Positions 10,626-20,295 of a stretch of DNA of 64,000 bases are shown here, in pieces. Under the pieces are notes generated by a model. The model was not told where the DNA came from. It ran no database searches and was given only the letters and a program-made list of their open reading frames with translations. A program made the translations under genes and the position numbers. Positions within the stretch are counted from its first letter, which is position 1. Every line of letters begins with the position of its first letter. Origin of the DNA: Hyphomicrobium_A sp963817485 (GTDB lineage: Bacteria; Pseudomonadota; Alphaproteobacteria; Rhizobiales; Hyphomicrobiaceae); assembly GCA_963817485.1 (NCBI GenBank), contig CAWFOR010000016.1:186001-250000 (forward strand), written 5' to 3'.

Positions 10626-11540
10626 ATGACGTCGGAAGCTGCGACCTTCGAGGACATCTTTTTCACCGCCCGCGACGGGTTGAAGCTGCATGCGCGCCGC
10701 TATCCCGCCTCCGGCGCTACGCGCGGGCGTCCGGTGCTGTGCCTGCCGGGCCTGACACGCAACGGCCGCGACTTCCACGACCTTGCGACGGCCCTCAGCC
10801 GCCACCCCAGCAGCGCGCGCACCGTCTATACCTTCGACTACCGCGGCCGCGGCCTCTCCGAGTCCGATCCCGACTGGCACAACTACACCGTGACGGTCGA
10901 GATGCTCGACGTGCTCGACTTCATGACGCTCGTGGGCCTGTCGGAGGCGGCCGTCATCGGCACTTCGCGCGGCGGTCTCATCACCATGCTCATGGCGGCG
11001 GTGCAGCCGACGGCGCTGGGCGCGGCCGTGCTGGTCGACATCGGCCCCGTGATCGAGCATGACGGGCTCGTGCGCATCAGCGGTTACGTCGGGCGCATCC
11101 CGCTGCCGATCTCATGGGCGGACGCGACCCGCATGGTGCGCGACCTCAACCGCCGCCACTTCCCCGACGTGCCCGAGTATCAATGGGAGGAGGTCGCGCG
11201 GCAGTTGTACAACGAGCGCAACGGCAAGCCCGCGCAGGGCTACGACCAGAAGCTCGGCAAGGCGCTGTCGGTGCTGTTTGGACCGGTGCCGGAGCTGTGG
11301 CCGCAGTTCGAGGCAATGAAGCGGGTTCCGGTTCTGGTCGTGCACGGGGAGAACTCCGACGTGCTGACGGCTGGGACGGTGGAGGAGATGCGGCGGCGAC
11401 ACCCGGCACTGGCGACCGTCACGGTGCCCAATCAGGGTCACGCACCGCTCCTGAAGGACGTCGGCACCATCGAGGCCATCCGCCACTTCCTGATCGCCGC
11501 CGAGTTGGGCCGCACCATCTCGACGCTCGCTATCGCGTAG
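10626..11540 (+). CDS. alpha/beta hydrolase
   Basis: 304 residues with a full alpha/beta-hydrolase catalytic triad in order: nucleophile Ser114 in GTSRGG, Asp245 in ENSDVLT and His272 in NQGHAP. The oxyanion strand reads VLCLPGLTRNGRDF near 37-50 and the DYRGRGLSESDP block follows at 71-82. No signal peptide, so cytoplasmic. Substrate is not predictable; the family includes esterases, C-C hydrolases and haloperoxidase-like enzymes. It starts 83 bases after the transglycosylase gene on the same strand and could be co-transcribed. Its end almost touches the convergent ydcF-like gene (three bases apart). Confidence 0.88.
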   Translation: MTSEAATFEDIFFTARDGLKLHARRYPASGATRGRPVLCLPGLTRNGRDFHDLATALSRHPSSARTVYTFDYRGRGLSESDPDWHNYTVTVEMLDVLDFMTLVGLSEAAVIGTSRGGLITMLMAAVQPTALGAAVLVDIGPVIEHDGLVRISGYVGRIPLPISWADATRMVRDLNRRHFPDVPEYQWEEVARQLYNERNGKPAQGYDQKLGKALSVLFGPVPELWPQFEAMKRVPVLVVHGENSDVLTAGTVEEMRRRHPALATVTVPNQGHAPLLKDVGTIEAIRHFLIAAELGRTISTLAIA

Positions 11541-11543
11541 CCC

Positions 11544-12338
11544 TCAAGGGTGCGGGAAGAGCTCGTCGCTGCGGCCCATCAGCCGGTAGGCGATGAGCCC
11601 GATCCACTCGTGGACCGCCATCTCGAGCCGCTTCAACCCTTCCGACGGGGCGTCGAAAAGACTGTACAGGTCGCGCTCATCCGCCGTGCGGTAGTCGACC
11701 GGCCACGGCTCGACCGGGAAGCCGGCCTTGCGGAAAACGGCGACCGCGCGCGGCATGTGGCTGGCCGAGGTCACGAGCAGCCAGCGCTCGCCTGGCTGGG
11801 GCTGCACCAGCGCCTTGGTATAGATGGCGTTCTCCCAGGTGTTCTTGGATTCGCTCTCCGGCAACAGCCGATCCGCGGCAATGCCGAGGTCGCGAAAGAT
11901 CTGGTCGGCGGTCTCGGCGCCAGAGACACTCTGGCCTCCATAGCGAATGGTGTTGCTCGTGAAGACGACCTTCGCTTTGGGATAGCGCAGGGCAAGCGCC
12001 GCAGCTTCGGTGATGCGCTCGGCCAACTCATTGACCGCGTGCGCGTGGCGTCCGGCGGCGACGCGGGCATCCTCCGCCCCGCCCAGGACGATGATGCCCT
12101 GGATGTCTGCGCCCTCGAGATCGGCACGCGCAAAGCGCTGCTCCAACGGCATCGTCAACCAGGTGCTGAGCGGGGAGATGCCACCGATAAGGAAGAGCGC
12201 TGCGCCGGCGACGACGAGCCCGCGCCCCAGCCTCCAGCGCCGCGTGAAGAGGAGCGCGGCTCCGGCAAGCAAGACGAGCAGCACGAATGTCGAGGGCTGC
12301 AAGGCGGACCAGAGGGCCTTGGAGATCAGGTGATACAT
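11544..12338 (-). CDS. YdcF family protein (DUF218), membrane-anchored
   Basis: 264 residues. Two hydrophobic helices at about 15-33 and 38-58 anchor the protein; the DUF218/YdcF domain follows. Family motifs are IIVLGGAED near 85-93, the SESKNTWENA block and LLVTSASHMPRA. E. coli relatives include ElyC (envelope integrity) and SanA, and the domain is thought to act on envelope or nucleotide-sugar metabolites, but the reaction is not established. Orientation is convergent with the alpha/beta hydrolase and divergent from the DUF1622 gene. The function call is by family only. Confidence 0.87.
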   Translation of the reverse strand: MYHLISKALWSALQPSTFVLLVLLAGAALLFTRRWRLGRGLVVAGAALFLIGGISPLSTWLTMPLEQRFARADLEGADIQGIIVLGGAEDARVAAGRHAHAVNELAERITEAAALALRYPKAKVVFTSNTIRYGGQSVSGAETADQIFRDLGIAADRLLPESESKNTWENAIYTKALVQPQPGERWLLVTSASHMPRAVAVFRKAGFPVEPWPVDYRTADERDLYSLFDAPSEGLKRLEMAVHEWIGLIAYRLMGRSDELFPHP

Positions 12339-12493
12339 TGCCGGCGAGCTTCCCTTCCCGAGCTGTGCCCCGTACGGCGTGGCCCGCTACCTTCGCCCCG
12401 GCAGACGGCCTTCCGGCTCAAAGTCAAACTAAGTGTGGATAGCGGGTTCACGAAGGCGCGCCGAGCGTCTCCGGCAATGATAGTGAAAGCGCC

Positions 12494-12895
12494 ATGGACC
12501 ACGGCACCCTGCAGGATCTTGCGCACTTCGCGAGCCAGGCCCTGGAGGCGGCAAGCTTCGCCGTCATCCTCGGCGCCGTCGGCGTCTCGACCGTCCTGTT
12601 CCTGCTGCAGCTCCGCAGCGAGCCGTTCGAGACGAACTATCGCGCCTACCGCGCCAATCTCGGCCGCGGCATTCTGCTGGGGCTCGAGCTTCTGATCGCC
12701 GGCGACATCATAAAATCGGTTGTCCTCGACCCGACGCTGCAGAGTATGCTCGTGCTCGGCGGCATCGTGATCATCCGCACCTTCCTGTCGCTCTCGCTCG
12801 ACGTAGAGATCAACGGCCACTGGCCGTGGGAGACGACGCGGTTAACGCAGCAGCAGGTGCCGGGCGACAAACCGCTGGAACCCGCGGCTGAGTAG
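12494..12895 (+). CDS. DUF1622 family membrane protein
   Basis: 133 residues with three predicted membrane segments: around 17-38 (ASFAVILGAVGVSTVLFLLQL), around 56-76 (ILLGLELLIAGDIIKSVV) and around 84-100. The NLGRGILLGLELLIAGD and RTFLSLSLDVEINGHWPWE motifs match DUF1622 proteins, small inner-membrane proteins of unknown function. The C-terminal 20 residues are polar. It diverges from the ydcF-like gene across 155 bases and is followed on the same strand by the HlyIII gene after 79 bases, so the two membrane genes may share a transcript. No further role can be read from the sequence. Confidence 0.85.
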   Translation: MDHGTLQDLAHFASQALEAASFAVILGAVGVSTVLFLLQLRSEPFETNYRAYRANLGRGILLGLELLIAGDIIKSVVLDPTLQSMLVLGGIVIIRTFLSLSLDVEINGHWPWETTRLTQQQVPGDKPLEPAAE

Positions 12896-12974
12896 CCTAG
12901 AATCGTTAGCCTCGTCATTGTGTCGCATAGGTGCGGCCTCGCCCCCGCCATGCACTCCGTCTAGTACCGCAAGA

Positions 12975-13619
12975 ATGTCGTACGCGTTCCCGGTCTATTC
13001 GCGAGGCGAGCTGATCGCCGATGGCGCCCTGCATGTCTTCGGCGTCACCGCGAGCCTCATCGCAGCCGTGAGCCTCCTGCTTTTGGCTATCGGCGAGCTT
13101 CCGCCGGAAGCAGCGGTGAGCGTGCTCGTCTATTGCACGGGCCTGCTTGCGGTGTTCGTCTGCTCTGCCGCCTATCACCTGGTCACGCGGCCCAGGCTGA
13201 AGGCGCTGCTGCGCCGCTTCGACCACGCCGCCATCTACCTCAAGATCGCCGCCACCTACACGCCCTTCGCGGCGGTCAAGATGGGCGGGCTCGCGGGCAT
13301 GTCATTGCTGGGTGCGGTGTGGGTGATCGCGGCGATCGGGATCTTCACGCGGCTGGCGCTGCCGGGACAATTCGTGCGCACGGCCTACGTGCTGTATCTG
13401 GCCCAGGGCTGGGCGTGCCTGGCGGCGCTCCGACCGTTGCTCGAGGCGGTGCCGACGTCGTCCATCACACTGCTTCTGCTGGGCGGCATCCTCTATACCG
13501 CCGGCGTCGCCTTCCACCTGTGGCAGAGGCTGCCCTATCACAACGCCATCTGGCACGCGTTCGTGCTGGCGGCCTCGGCCTGCCACTTCGCGGCTGTGGT
13601 CGACGCCGTGGTGTTGTAG
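12975..13619 (+). CDS. HlyIII/PAQR family membrane protein (YqfA-like)
   Basis: 214 residues with seven hydrophobic segments. The conserved polar positions of the PAQR superfamily are present: SAAYH near 60-65, FDHAAIYLKIAATYTPF near 80-95, and HNAIWHAFVLAASACHF near the C-terminus. These supply the Ser/Asp/three-His metal site known from adiponectin receptors. Bacterial members are called haemolysin III by history, but in relatives such as YqfA they are housekeeping membrane proteins. I chose the start at 12975 (MSYAFPVYSRGELIADG); a frame open from 12918 adds 19 residues without family match. tRNA-Leu lies just downstream in the opposite direction. Confidence 0.9.
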   Translation: MSYAFPVYSRGELIADGALHVFGVTASLIAAVSLLLLAIGELPPEAAVSVLVYCTGLLAVFVCSAAYHLVTRPRLKALLRRFDHAAIYLKIAATYTPFAAVKMGGLAGMSLLGAVWVIAAIGIFTRLALPGQFVRTAYVLYLAQGWACLAALRPLLEAVPTSSITLLLLGGILYTAGVAFHLWQRLPYHNAIWHAFVLAASACHFAAVVDAVVL

Positions 13620-13651
13620 GGGACGTTTCGCCGGGATTGCTCATCCCAGGC

Positions 13652-13736
13652 TGGTGCGGTCGAGAAGACTCGAACTTCCACGCCTTGCGGCGCTACCACC
13701 TCAAGGTAGTGCGTCTACCAATTCCGCCACGACCGC
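13652..13736 (-). tRNA. tRNA-Leu (anticodon GAG)
   Basis: The minus strand folds as a class II tRNA. Acceptor GCGGTCG pairs with CGACCGC, followed by A and an encoded CCA. The D arm reads GCGGAATTGGTAGACGC. The anticodon stem CTACC/GGTAG closes the loop TTGAGGT, giving anticodon GAG (13700-13702 on the plus strand as ctc). A long variable arm CGCCGCAAGGCG follows, as required for leucine tRNA. The T arm is GGAAG-TTCGAGT-CTTCT. It reads CUC and CUU codons. The gene stands alone between convergent hlyIII and divergent lipB. Confidence 0.97.
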
Positions 13737-13869
13737 ATGCCGGGAGAACGAACGCTCATATATCGAACTCGGCGACGCGGAACAAGCACATGCTCCCTGG
13801 GTTCGCGGTGGCCGCAAAAACGGGCGCCGGCTCTAGCCGCGGGCGCCTCGGCGCGCTTACATTGGCCCC

Positions 13870-14619
13870 ATGCAACCCGGCCAAATTTCGCCCCGCGTCG
13901 CGGCCCGCGATATCGCTCCCGCGGTCGAGTGGGCCACGAGCCCGAGCCCTGTCGACTACCCGGCCGCCGTGCGCGCCATGGAGGCACGCGCGGAGCAGAT
14001 TGCCGCGGGGCTCGAACCCGAGCTCGTCTGGCTGCTCGAGCACCCGCCCATCTACACCGCCGGCGCCTCGGCCCGCGAAGGCGAGCTGCTCGATCCTAGT
14101 CGCTTCCCCGTGCATCGGACGGGGCGCGGCGGGCGCTTCACCTATCATGGTCCGGGACAGCGGGTCGCCTACCTGATGCTCGACGTCAAACGCCGCGGCG
14201 GCGACGTGCGCGCGTTCGTGGGCGAGATCGAGCGCTGGATCATAGCCGCCCTCGCCGACCTTGGCGTCACCGGCGAGACGCGGCAGGGGCGCGTCGGCAT
14301 CTGGGTTCGCCGGCCCGAGAAGGGTGCGGGCGCCGAGGACAAGATCGCGGCAATCGGGCTGCGCTTGCGCAAGTGGGTGAGCCTGCACGGGATCAGTCTC
14401 AATGTGCGCCCCGACCTATCGCACTACGACGGCATCGTGCCCTGCGGCATCGCTGGACACGGGGTCACGAGCCTCGCCGAGCTGGGTGCGGCCGCATCGA
14501 TGGAAGTTGTGGATAACGTGCTGCGTGCGCGGTTCGAGCGTTGCTTTGCACCCACGCGAAGCACGTGCGCCCCCATAGGCGGGCAAGAGACACCCGCATC
14601 GGTGGAGGCCGGCTACTGA
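13870..14619 (+). CDS. lipB: octanoyl-[ACP]:protein N-octanoyltransferase
   Basis: Transfers octanoate from acyl carrier protein to lipoyl domains of 2-oxoacid dehydrogenases and glycine cleavage H protein; LipA then inserts sulfur. 249 residues, slightly longer than the E. coli enzyme. The family signature RGGRFTYHGPGQ is at 86-97. Catalytic Lys158 lies in AEDKIAAIGLR and catalytic Cys192 in GIVPCGIAGHGVTSL. The segment 170-185 (VSLHGISLNV) is also conserved. The last 30 residues are variable. The gene stands alone, with tRNA-Leu behind it in the opposite orientation and a shared hairpin with the convergent secreted-protein gene at its 3' end. Confidence 0.96.
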   Translation: MQPGQISPRVAARDIAPAVEWATSPSPVDYPAAVRAMEARAEQIAAGLEPELVWLLEHPPIYTAGASAREGELLDPSRFPVHRTGRGGRFTYHGPGQRVAYLMLDVKRRGGDVRAFVGEIERWIIAALADLGVTGETRQGRVGIWVRRPEKGAGAEDKIAAIGLRLRKWVSLHGISLNVRPDLSHYDGIVPCGIAGHGVTSLAELGAAASMEVVDNVLRARFERCFAPTRSTCAPIGGQETPASVEAGY

Positions 14620-14626
14620 AAAGGAA

Positions 14627-14659
14627 GGCGCCCGATCTCCTTTACGGAAACCGGGCGCC
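14627..14659 (-). terminator. intrinsic terminator between convergent lipB and secreted-protein genes
   Basis: Perfect 8-base stem GGCGCCCG (14627-14634) with CGGGCGCC (14652-14659), loop 17 bases. Read on the minus strand it is followed by TTCCTTTT, a fair U-rich tail, so it best serves the minus-strand gene that ends at 14677. On the plus strand the trailing sequence is not U-rich, though the hairpin starts only eight bases after the lipB stop. Confidence 0.55.
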
Positions 14660-14676
14660 CAATCCATTGTCTGCCT

Positions 14677-15021
14677 CTACTTGGTACCGGGCTTAGAGGG
14701 CTCAACCACTTCACCAGCCTTCGGCACCGGAGACGGGGGTGGCCCGTCGTAGTAGAGGTGGCCATCCTCAATCGACACAACGTCCGAGCCCTGGAGCTCG
14801 TATTCGTCATTCTCGCTGTCGTTGAGGCGGACCACGCAGCCTTTGAGACAGATCCCTTGAAGCGCCGCGGACGGCTTTAAAACCTGGTCTTTTGTCGCTC
14901 TCTCCTCGATGACAGTGACCTTGAAGTCCTTGCCGTCTCGGTTGGTGAGCGACGACGCGTGCGCAAGTTGGGACCAGAACGTGACTGCGATTGTAAGTGC
15001 CGCAACGACCTTCAAGGACAT
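14677..15021 (-). CDS. small exported protein of unknown function
   Basis: 114 residues. A signal peptide is clear: MSLKVVAALTIAVTFWSQL with likely cleavage after LAHAS near residue 23. The mature part is polar with a KPSAALQGICLKGCVVRL segment, so two Cys four residues apart (about 57 and 61) that could form a disulfide. The block DEYELQGSDVVSIEDGHLYY follows, then a Pro-rich tail. I recognise no family. The strand turn pattern suggests a small beta-rich periplasmic protein. It lies downstream of the 23-residue lysine-rich peptide on the same strand and could share its transcript. Intrinsic terminator immediately downstream. Confidence 0.75.
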   Translation of the reverse strand: MSLKVVAALTIAVTFWSQLAHASSLTNRDGKDFKVTVIEERATKDQVLKPSAALQGICLKGCVVRLNDSENDEYELQGSDVVSIEDGHLYYDGPPPSPVPKAGEVVEPSKPGTK

Positions 15022-15055
15022 TACGGCCTCTCCTAGGACCTCCGTTAGGAGATCA

Positions 15056-15127
15056 CTATCTCTTCTTCTTCTTCGCAGCTTTCTTCGCCGCTGGCTTCTT
15101 GGCCGCTTTCTTTTTCGCCTTGACCAT
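15056..15127 (-). CDS. 23-residue Lys/Ala-rich peptide (histone H1-like)
   Basis: A very short reading frame: MVKAKKKAAKKPAAKK followed by AAKKKKR. It has 13 Lys, one Arg and no acidic residue, resembling the AAKK repeats of bacterial histone H1-like tails that bind DNA or RNA. AAGGA lies 11 bases before the ATG at 15127 and the stop at 15056-15058 is clean. A longer frame running back to 15457 exists but overlaps the LysR gene antisense, so I reject it. The peptide diverges from the LysR gene across a region with a perfect LysR-type operator. Whether it is translated needs proof. Function unknown. Confidence 0.55.
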   Translation of the reverse strand: MVKAKKKAAKKPAAKKAAKKKKR

Positions 15128-15246
15128 GGTCAGTCCTTCCGTTGTGACCCCGAGCTGGAACGAGTTCGAATCGCTTCGACTCTGTCGGGACGCTCCCAAT
15201 TTGGTGAGAATCAAACGCATCGACAAATGAAAATTCCCGGTGACCC

Positions 15247-15265
15247 CTATCGAAAATTTCGATAG
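15247..15265. promoter_or_regulatory. LysR-type operator, perfect T-N11-A palindrome
   Basis: CTATCGAAAATTTCGATAG is a perfect inverted repeat with 9-base arms and a one-base centre. It contains the LysR consensus T-N11-A (T15250 to A15262). It sits 37 bases before the LysR start and 119 bases before the divergent lysine-rich peptide gene, the classic position for autoregulation plus control of a divergent gene. A half copy (GATAG) repeats directly after it. Regulator binding is inferred from position and consensus. Confidence 0.7.
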
Positions 15266-15302
15266 ATAGCTCTCGTCGCAACTTTGCGGTCGATCACGCA
15301 CG

Positions 15303-16154
15303 ATGGATGTAAACCTCGCGCGCACCTTCTTGATGGTTGCCGAGACCCGGAGCTTCATCGACGCCGCGCGCAAGATGAACGTCACCCAGTCGACGGTATC
15401 TGCGCGCATCAAAGGCCTCGAGGATCTGCTCGGCCGACCTCTGTTCGAGCGCTCCAAATCAGGCGCAGAGCTTACTGCGGCGGGCGAGCAGTTCCAGAAG
15501 CATGCTTTGGCGCTCGTGCGCGTCTGGCAGCACGCGCAGCTGGAAGTCGGCCTCTCCGATCAGCACCGCGACCACTTGGCTGCCGGCGCTCCGGTCGCTC
15601 TGTGGGACGGGTTCCTGCTCAAGTGGGTGTCTTGGCTGCGCACCAACATCCCCGATATCGCCATCTCCGCCAGCGCCGGCCTGTCGGCGGTGCTGACGCA
15701 GCGGCTCCTCGAGGGCACGCTCGACCTTGCCGTCATGTACCGTCCGACGCAGCCGCCGGGGCTCACGATCGAGCACCTCTTCGACGAGGAGTTCGTGCTG
15801 GTGACGAGCGTGCCGCCGACGCAGCGGCGCTCTTCAGCCGACTATGTGTTCATCGACTGGGGACCCGACTTCCAGCAGGACCACTCCGCCGCCTACCCCG
15901 AGTTCACCAACCCCGGGCTCAATCTCGATCTCGGCTCCGCCGGCATCGACTATCTGCTGGGCAACGAGTGCTCGGGCTACTTCCCGCATCGGCTCGTGCG
16001 CACGCACATCGCCCGCGGACGCCTGCGCCAGCCGAGCCGGGCGCGCAAATTCGTCTATCCCGTCTACATGGTCTATCCGGAGGCGCGTAACGAGGAGGCC
16101 TACGAGCCGTTCTTGAGCAGCCTGAAGCGCCAGGCCGCCAAATTCGCCCGATAA
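15303..16154 (+). CDS. LysR family transcriptional regulator
   Basis: 283 residues. The N-terminal winged helix-turn-helix is canonical: FLMVAETRSFIDAARK at 9-24, NVTQSTVSARIKGLEDLL at 26-43, GRPLFERSK at 44-52, and an ELTAAGEQF linker. The rest is a periplasmic-binding-protein-like effector domain with RLLEGTLDLAVMYRP near 138-152. The effector is unknown. Members of this group in Hyphomicrobiales are uncharacterised. The gene starts 37 bases after a perfect T-N11-A palindrome. It is convergent with acyP (four bases apart), so it has no co-transcribed target on its own strand. The natural target candidate is the divergent peptide/secreted-protein pair. Confidence 0.93.
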   Translation: MDVNLARTFLMVAETRSFIDAARKMNVTQSTVSARIKGLEDLLGRPLFERSKSGAELTAAGEQFQKHALALVRVWQHAQLEVGLSDQHRDHLAAGAPVALWDGFLLKWVSWLRTNIPDIAISASAGLSAVLTQRLLEGTLDLAVMYRPTQPPGLTIEHLFDEEFVLVTSVPPTQRRSSADYVFIDWGPDFQQDHSAAYPEFTNPGLNLDLGSAGIDYLLGNECSGYFPHRLVRTHIARGRLRQPSRARKFVYPVYMVYPEARNEEAYEPFLSSLKRQAAKFAR

Positions 16155-16158
16155 TGCG

Positions 16159-16434
16159 TCACGCCGTCGGCCGCACCTCGAACCCGGTGAAAGCGCCGAC
16201 GCCTTCCCCGATCGTCTCGACGCACGTGACCGCAGAGGCGGGAGGGCCCTGACGGCAGAGCCCGAGCATCTCGTCGATGTTGTCGTCCGGCCCCTGGAAT
16301 ATCGCTTCCACGGACCCGTCGCGCCGATTGCGCACCCAGCCTTCGAGGCCAAGGGCAAGAGCGTTGCGCTCCACGAACGCGCGGTAGCCCACCCCCTGCA
16401 CGCGCCCTTCGATCCTCACGTGGACTGTGCGCAT
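16159..16434 (-). CDS. acyP: acylphosphatase
   Basis: Hydrolyses carboxyl-phosphate bonds of acyl phosphates. 91 residues, the standard size. The phosphate cradle GRVQGVGYRAFV (residues 10-21) includes catalytic Arg18, and GWVRNRRDGSVEA (32-44) includes catalytic Asn36. The C-terminal FTGFEVRPT block is also typical. It lies 28 bases downstream of the RidA gene, which in turn touches pccA, so the three probably form one transcript pccA-ridA-acyP. The link to propionate metabolism is positional only; acyl phosphates of short acids are plausible substrates. Confidence 0.95.
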   Translation of the reverse strand: MRTVHVRIEGRVQGVGYRAFVERNALALGLEGWVRNRRDGSVEAIFQGPDDNIDEMLGLCRQGPPASAVTCVETIGEGVGAFTGFEVRPTA

Positions 16435-16462
16435 CTGCGCTCGCCTCGCATCCCGCCGGACG

Positions 16463-16845
16463 TCAGGGCTTGAACGCGGTCACCTCGACCTCGATCAGCA
16501 TGCGCGGATCAAGCAGCTGAGCGACGATCACGGTGCACGCGGGCCGCACTTCGCCGAGGTAGCGCTGCAGCACCGGCCAGATCGGCTCGAAATCCTCGCG
16601 GCGCGTCACGAGGTAGGTGATGCGCACGACATCGGCAAATGACACGCCCGCCTGCTCCAGCACGCCTGCGACGTTGCGGAAGCACTGCTCGGCCTGCTCG
16701 ACGACGTTGTCGGCAATTGTCATCGACTTGTAGTCAAAACCGGTCGTGCCCGACATGAACACCCATGGGCCCGCGACTACCGCGCGCGAATAGCCAATCT
16801 GGGCCTCGAACGGCGAGCCCGAGGAAATGAGCCGGCGGTCGACCA

Positions 16846-16849
<4 letters not shown>
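16463..16849 (-). CDS. RidA family protein (YjgF/UK114)
   Basis: 128 residues. RidA proteins hydrolyse reactive enamine/imine intermediates released by PLP enzymes; many paralogues have other or unknown activity. Family features are PFEAQIGYSRAVVAGPWVFMSGTTG in the first third and RITYLVTRRED near 80. The segment RPACTVIVAQLLDPRMLIEVEVTAF at the end carries the conserved Glu/Phe positions. The usual catalytic Arg position near PxR is present as VRPACT. It starts in a four-base overlap region with the stop of pccA, so translation is coupled. It is more divergent than the canonical RidA, so I do not assign the gene name. Confidence 0.9.
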
Positions 16850-18864
<2,015 letters not shown>

Positions 18865-18920
18865 TGTCGCTGGTTGCCCTGCTGGCGGGCGCCTGTCGGG
18901 CGCCGGTCATTGGTGGCTTC

Positions 18921-18949
18921 GTTCTAGACGGCCACAAACGTGTCGTAAA
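18921..18949 (-). promoter_or_regulatory. candidate sigma70-type promoter of pccA
   Basis: On the minus strand TTTACG, 17 bases, TAGAAC. Each hexamer matches four of six consensus bases. Transcription would start near 18914, leaving a leader of about 50 bases before the pccA ATG. It is a weak match found by eye. Confidence 0.3.
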
Positions 18950-19073
18950 CAGGCGTGAGCCGTGCAGCACGAGGGCAAATGACCAAAGATTGACCGCCTG
19001 GCGCCGCAGCGGCCCACGGTAGGCTGCACGAAACACGGCGCAATGGCGCGCTTGGTCGCTTTAGGCCGCCATT

Positions 19074-20081
19074 TCAAGCGGCATGGGCGAGCCGGTCGAC
19101 CGCGGCCTGCAGGTCGGGATGCATGGCCGGGCTTTCCTGCTTGAGGTAGGCCACGAGCGCGGCCTCGTTGGGCGTCAACCGCCCGTCGCGCCCGATGCGC
19201 TCGCACAGCCAGCCTGCCTCGGCCTCGGTGATCGCCTCGTTGGTGATGATCTCGATGCGCTGGTGCTCCAACCGGGCAAGGGCCCGCGCCTCCGGGGACT
19301 GGTCCTGATAGGCGCTCCATACGGCGTCGAGGCTCGACCGCACCATGGCCGAGAGAACGGCCGTCGGCGAAAGCTCGCCCCGCTCAATCAGCCAGGCATC
19401 CCGGCGCAGCGCCTCCTCCCGTGTCGGCACGGACCGGCCAGAGGCCGCCATGACGACGTTGGTGATGGCTTTGACGAAGAGGTCGGCCCAGGCGGGATTG
19501 GCCGTGGGGTCGGCGATGGCATCGTTGATGTCGAAGAGAACCTCCGCCTCGGCGCGCGTGACGGCCACGCTGCCGTCGCCGCCGAAGGCGTAGAGGATGC
19601 GGCGGACGAGCTCGACCTCGGGCTCGCGTATGGTGCCGCGGACGGTCTCCTGCCCGGTGCGCAGCGGCCCATTGCCGTCGATGACCGCGCGCTTCACCTG
19701 CTCCAGCGCAAAGCGGGACAGACTGACCGGCGACCAGCGCGACTTGTCGAGCACGTTGACGACGAGATCCAGCTCGACCTTGCGGGGCGAGCGGCCGCCG
19801 CTCGTAACGCGGTCGACCAGGCGCTTGGCGTCGTCGGTCGTCAGATAGCCTTCCGGCTCCGACTGGTCGACGACGTAATCGGTCAGGGTTTCGACGAAGA
19901 AATCAGCCCACGCCGGGTGCTGCGAGGGGCAGGCTTCATTGAGCCGGAACAGCAATTCGGCCTCATCGGCGGAGGCAATGCCGTCGCCCTGCAAAGCGCC
20001 CCGCAGGCGCAGAACATCGACATCCCGGATGCTGCCGCTCCGAATGATTTCCTCGACCGGAAGCGACCCCAACGCGCCCAT
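19074..20081 (-). CDS. conserved protein with repeated EF-hand-like Asp/Gly loops
   Basis: 335 residues, no signal peptide and no membrane segment. The protein looks internally duplicated: the first half has DGIASADEAELLFRLNEA and PAWADFFVETLTDYVV; the second has DGSVAVTRAEAEVLFDIND and PAWADLFVKAITNVVM. Further copies of the Asp-Gly-x-hydrophobic-Ser/Thr-x-x-Glu-Ala pattern are EGYLTTDDAKRLV, NEAITEAEAGWL and DGRLTPNEAALVAYL, five in all. The loops resemble EF-hand or TerB-type calcium/metal loops, which is a visual comparison only. Start at 20081 (MGALGSLPVEEII) has GGGGTG about 10 bases upstream; an open frame to 20174 is less likely. Function unknown. Confidence 0.8.
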   Translation of the reverse strand: MGALGSLPVEEIIRSGSIRDVDVLRLRGALQGDGIASADEAELLFRLNEACPSQHPAWADFFVETLTDYVVDQSEPEGYLTTDDAKRLVDRVTSGGRSPRKVELDLVVNVLDKSRWSPVSLSRFALEQVKRAVIDGNGPLRTGQETVRGTIREPEVELVRRILYAFGGDGSVAVTRAEAEVLFDINDAIADPTANPAWADLFVKAITNVVMAASGRSVPTREEALRRDAWLIERGELSPTAVLSAMVRSSLDAVWSAYQDQSPEARALARLEHQRIEIITNEAITEAEAGWLCERIGRDGRLTPNEAALVAYLKQESPAMHPDLQAAVDRLAHAA

Positions 20082-20229
20082 TGCGACACCCCATATCCGC
20101 GACAAATTCCCTGCCGGCGAGACTAGGGTCGGCGCCCTTACCAATTGACTAACGTTCGCCTCGCTTCGGGGCATTCAAATCGTCCCCTGGCGCGGTGTTG
20201 CCGCGCCGCATCAACAGTCCCCCGGCAGC

Positions 20230-20258
20230 AAAAAAAGGGGCCGCCTCGCAGCAGCCCC
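20230..20258 (-). terminator. strong intrinsic terminator
   Basis: On the minus strand GGGGCTGC-TGCGAG-GCGGCCCC forms an 8-base stem with one G-U pair and a six-base loop, followed directly by TTTTTTT. It lies 38 bases after the stop of the small exported-protein gene (ending at 20296) and insulates the 335-residue gene that follows. Confidence 0.85.
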
Positions 20259-20295
20259 AAGAACGATTGCAAATGGAGGACCTTCCTGGCGTCAC

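Noticed and set aside
15060..15110. CTTCTT-rich run as a microsatellite or CRISPR-like repeat
   Set aside because: It is the complement of consecutive Lys codons of the small peptide; there are no spacers or regular repeats. No CRISPR array was seen anywhere.
15056..15457. 133-codon start for the lysine-rich peptide
   Set aside because: Its first two thirds are antisense to the LysR gene and operator; the ribosome site supports the start at 15127.
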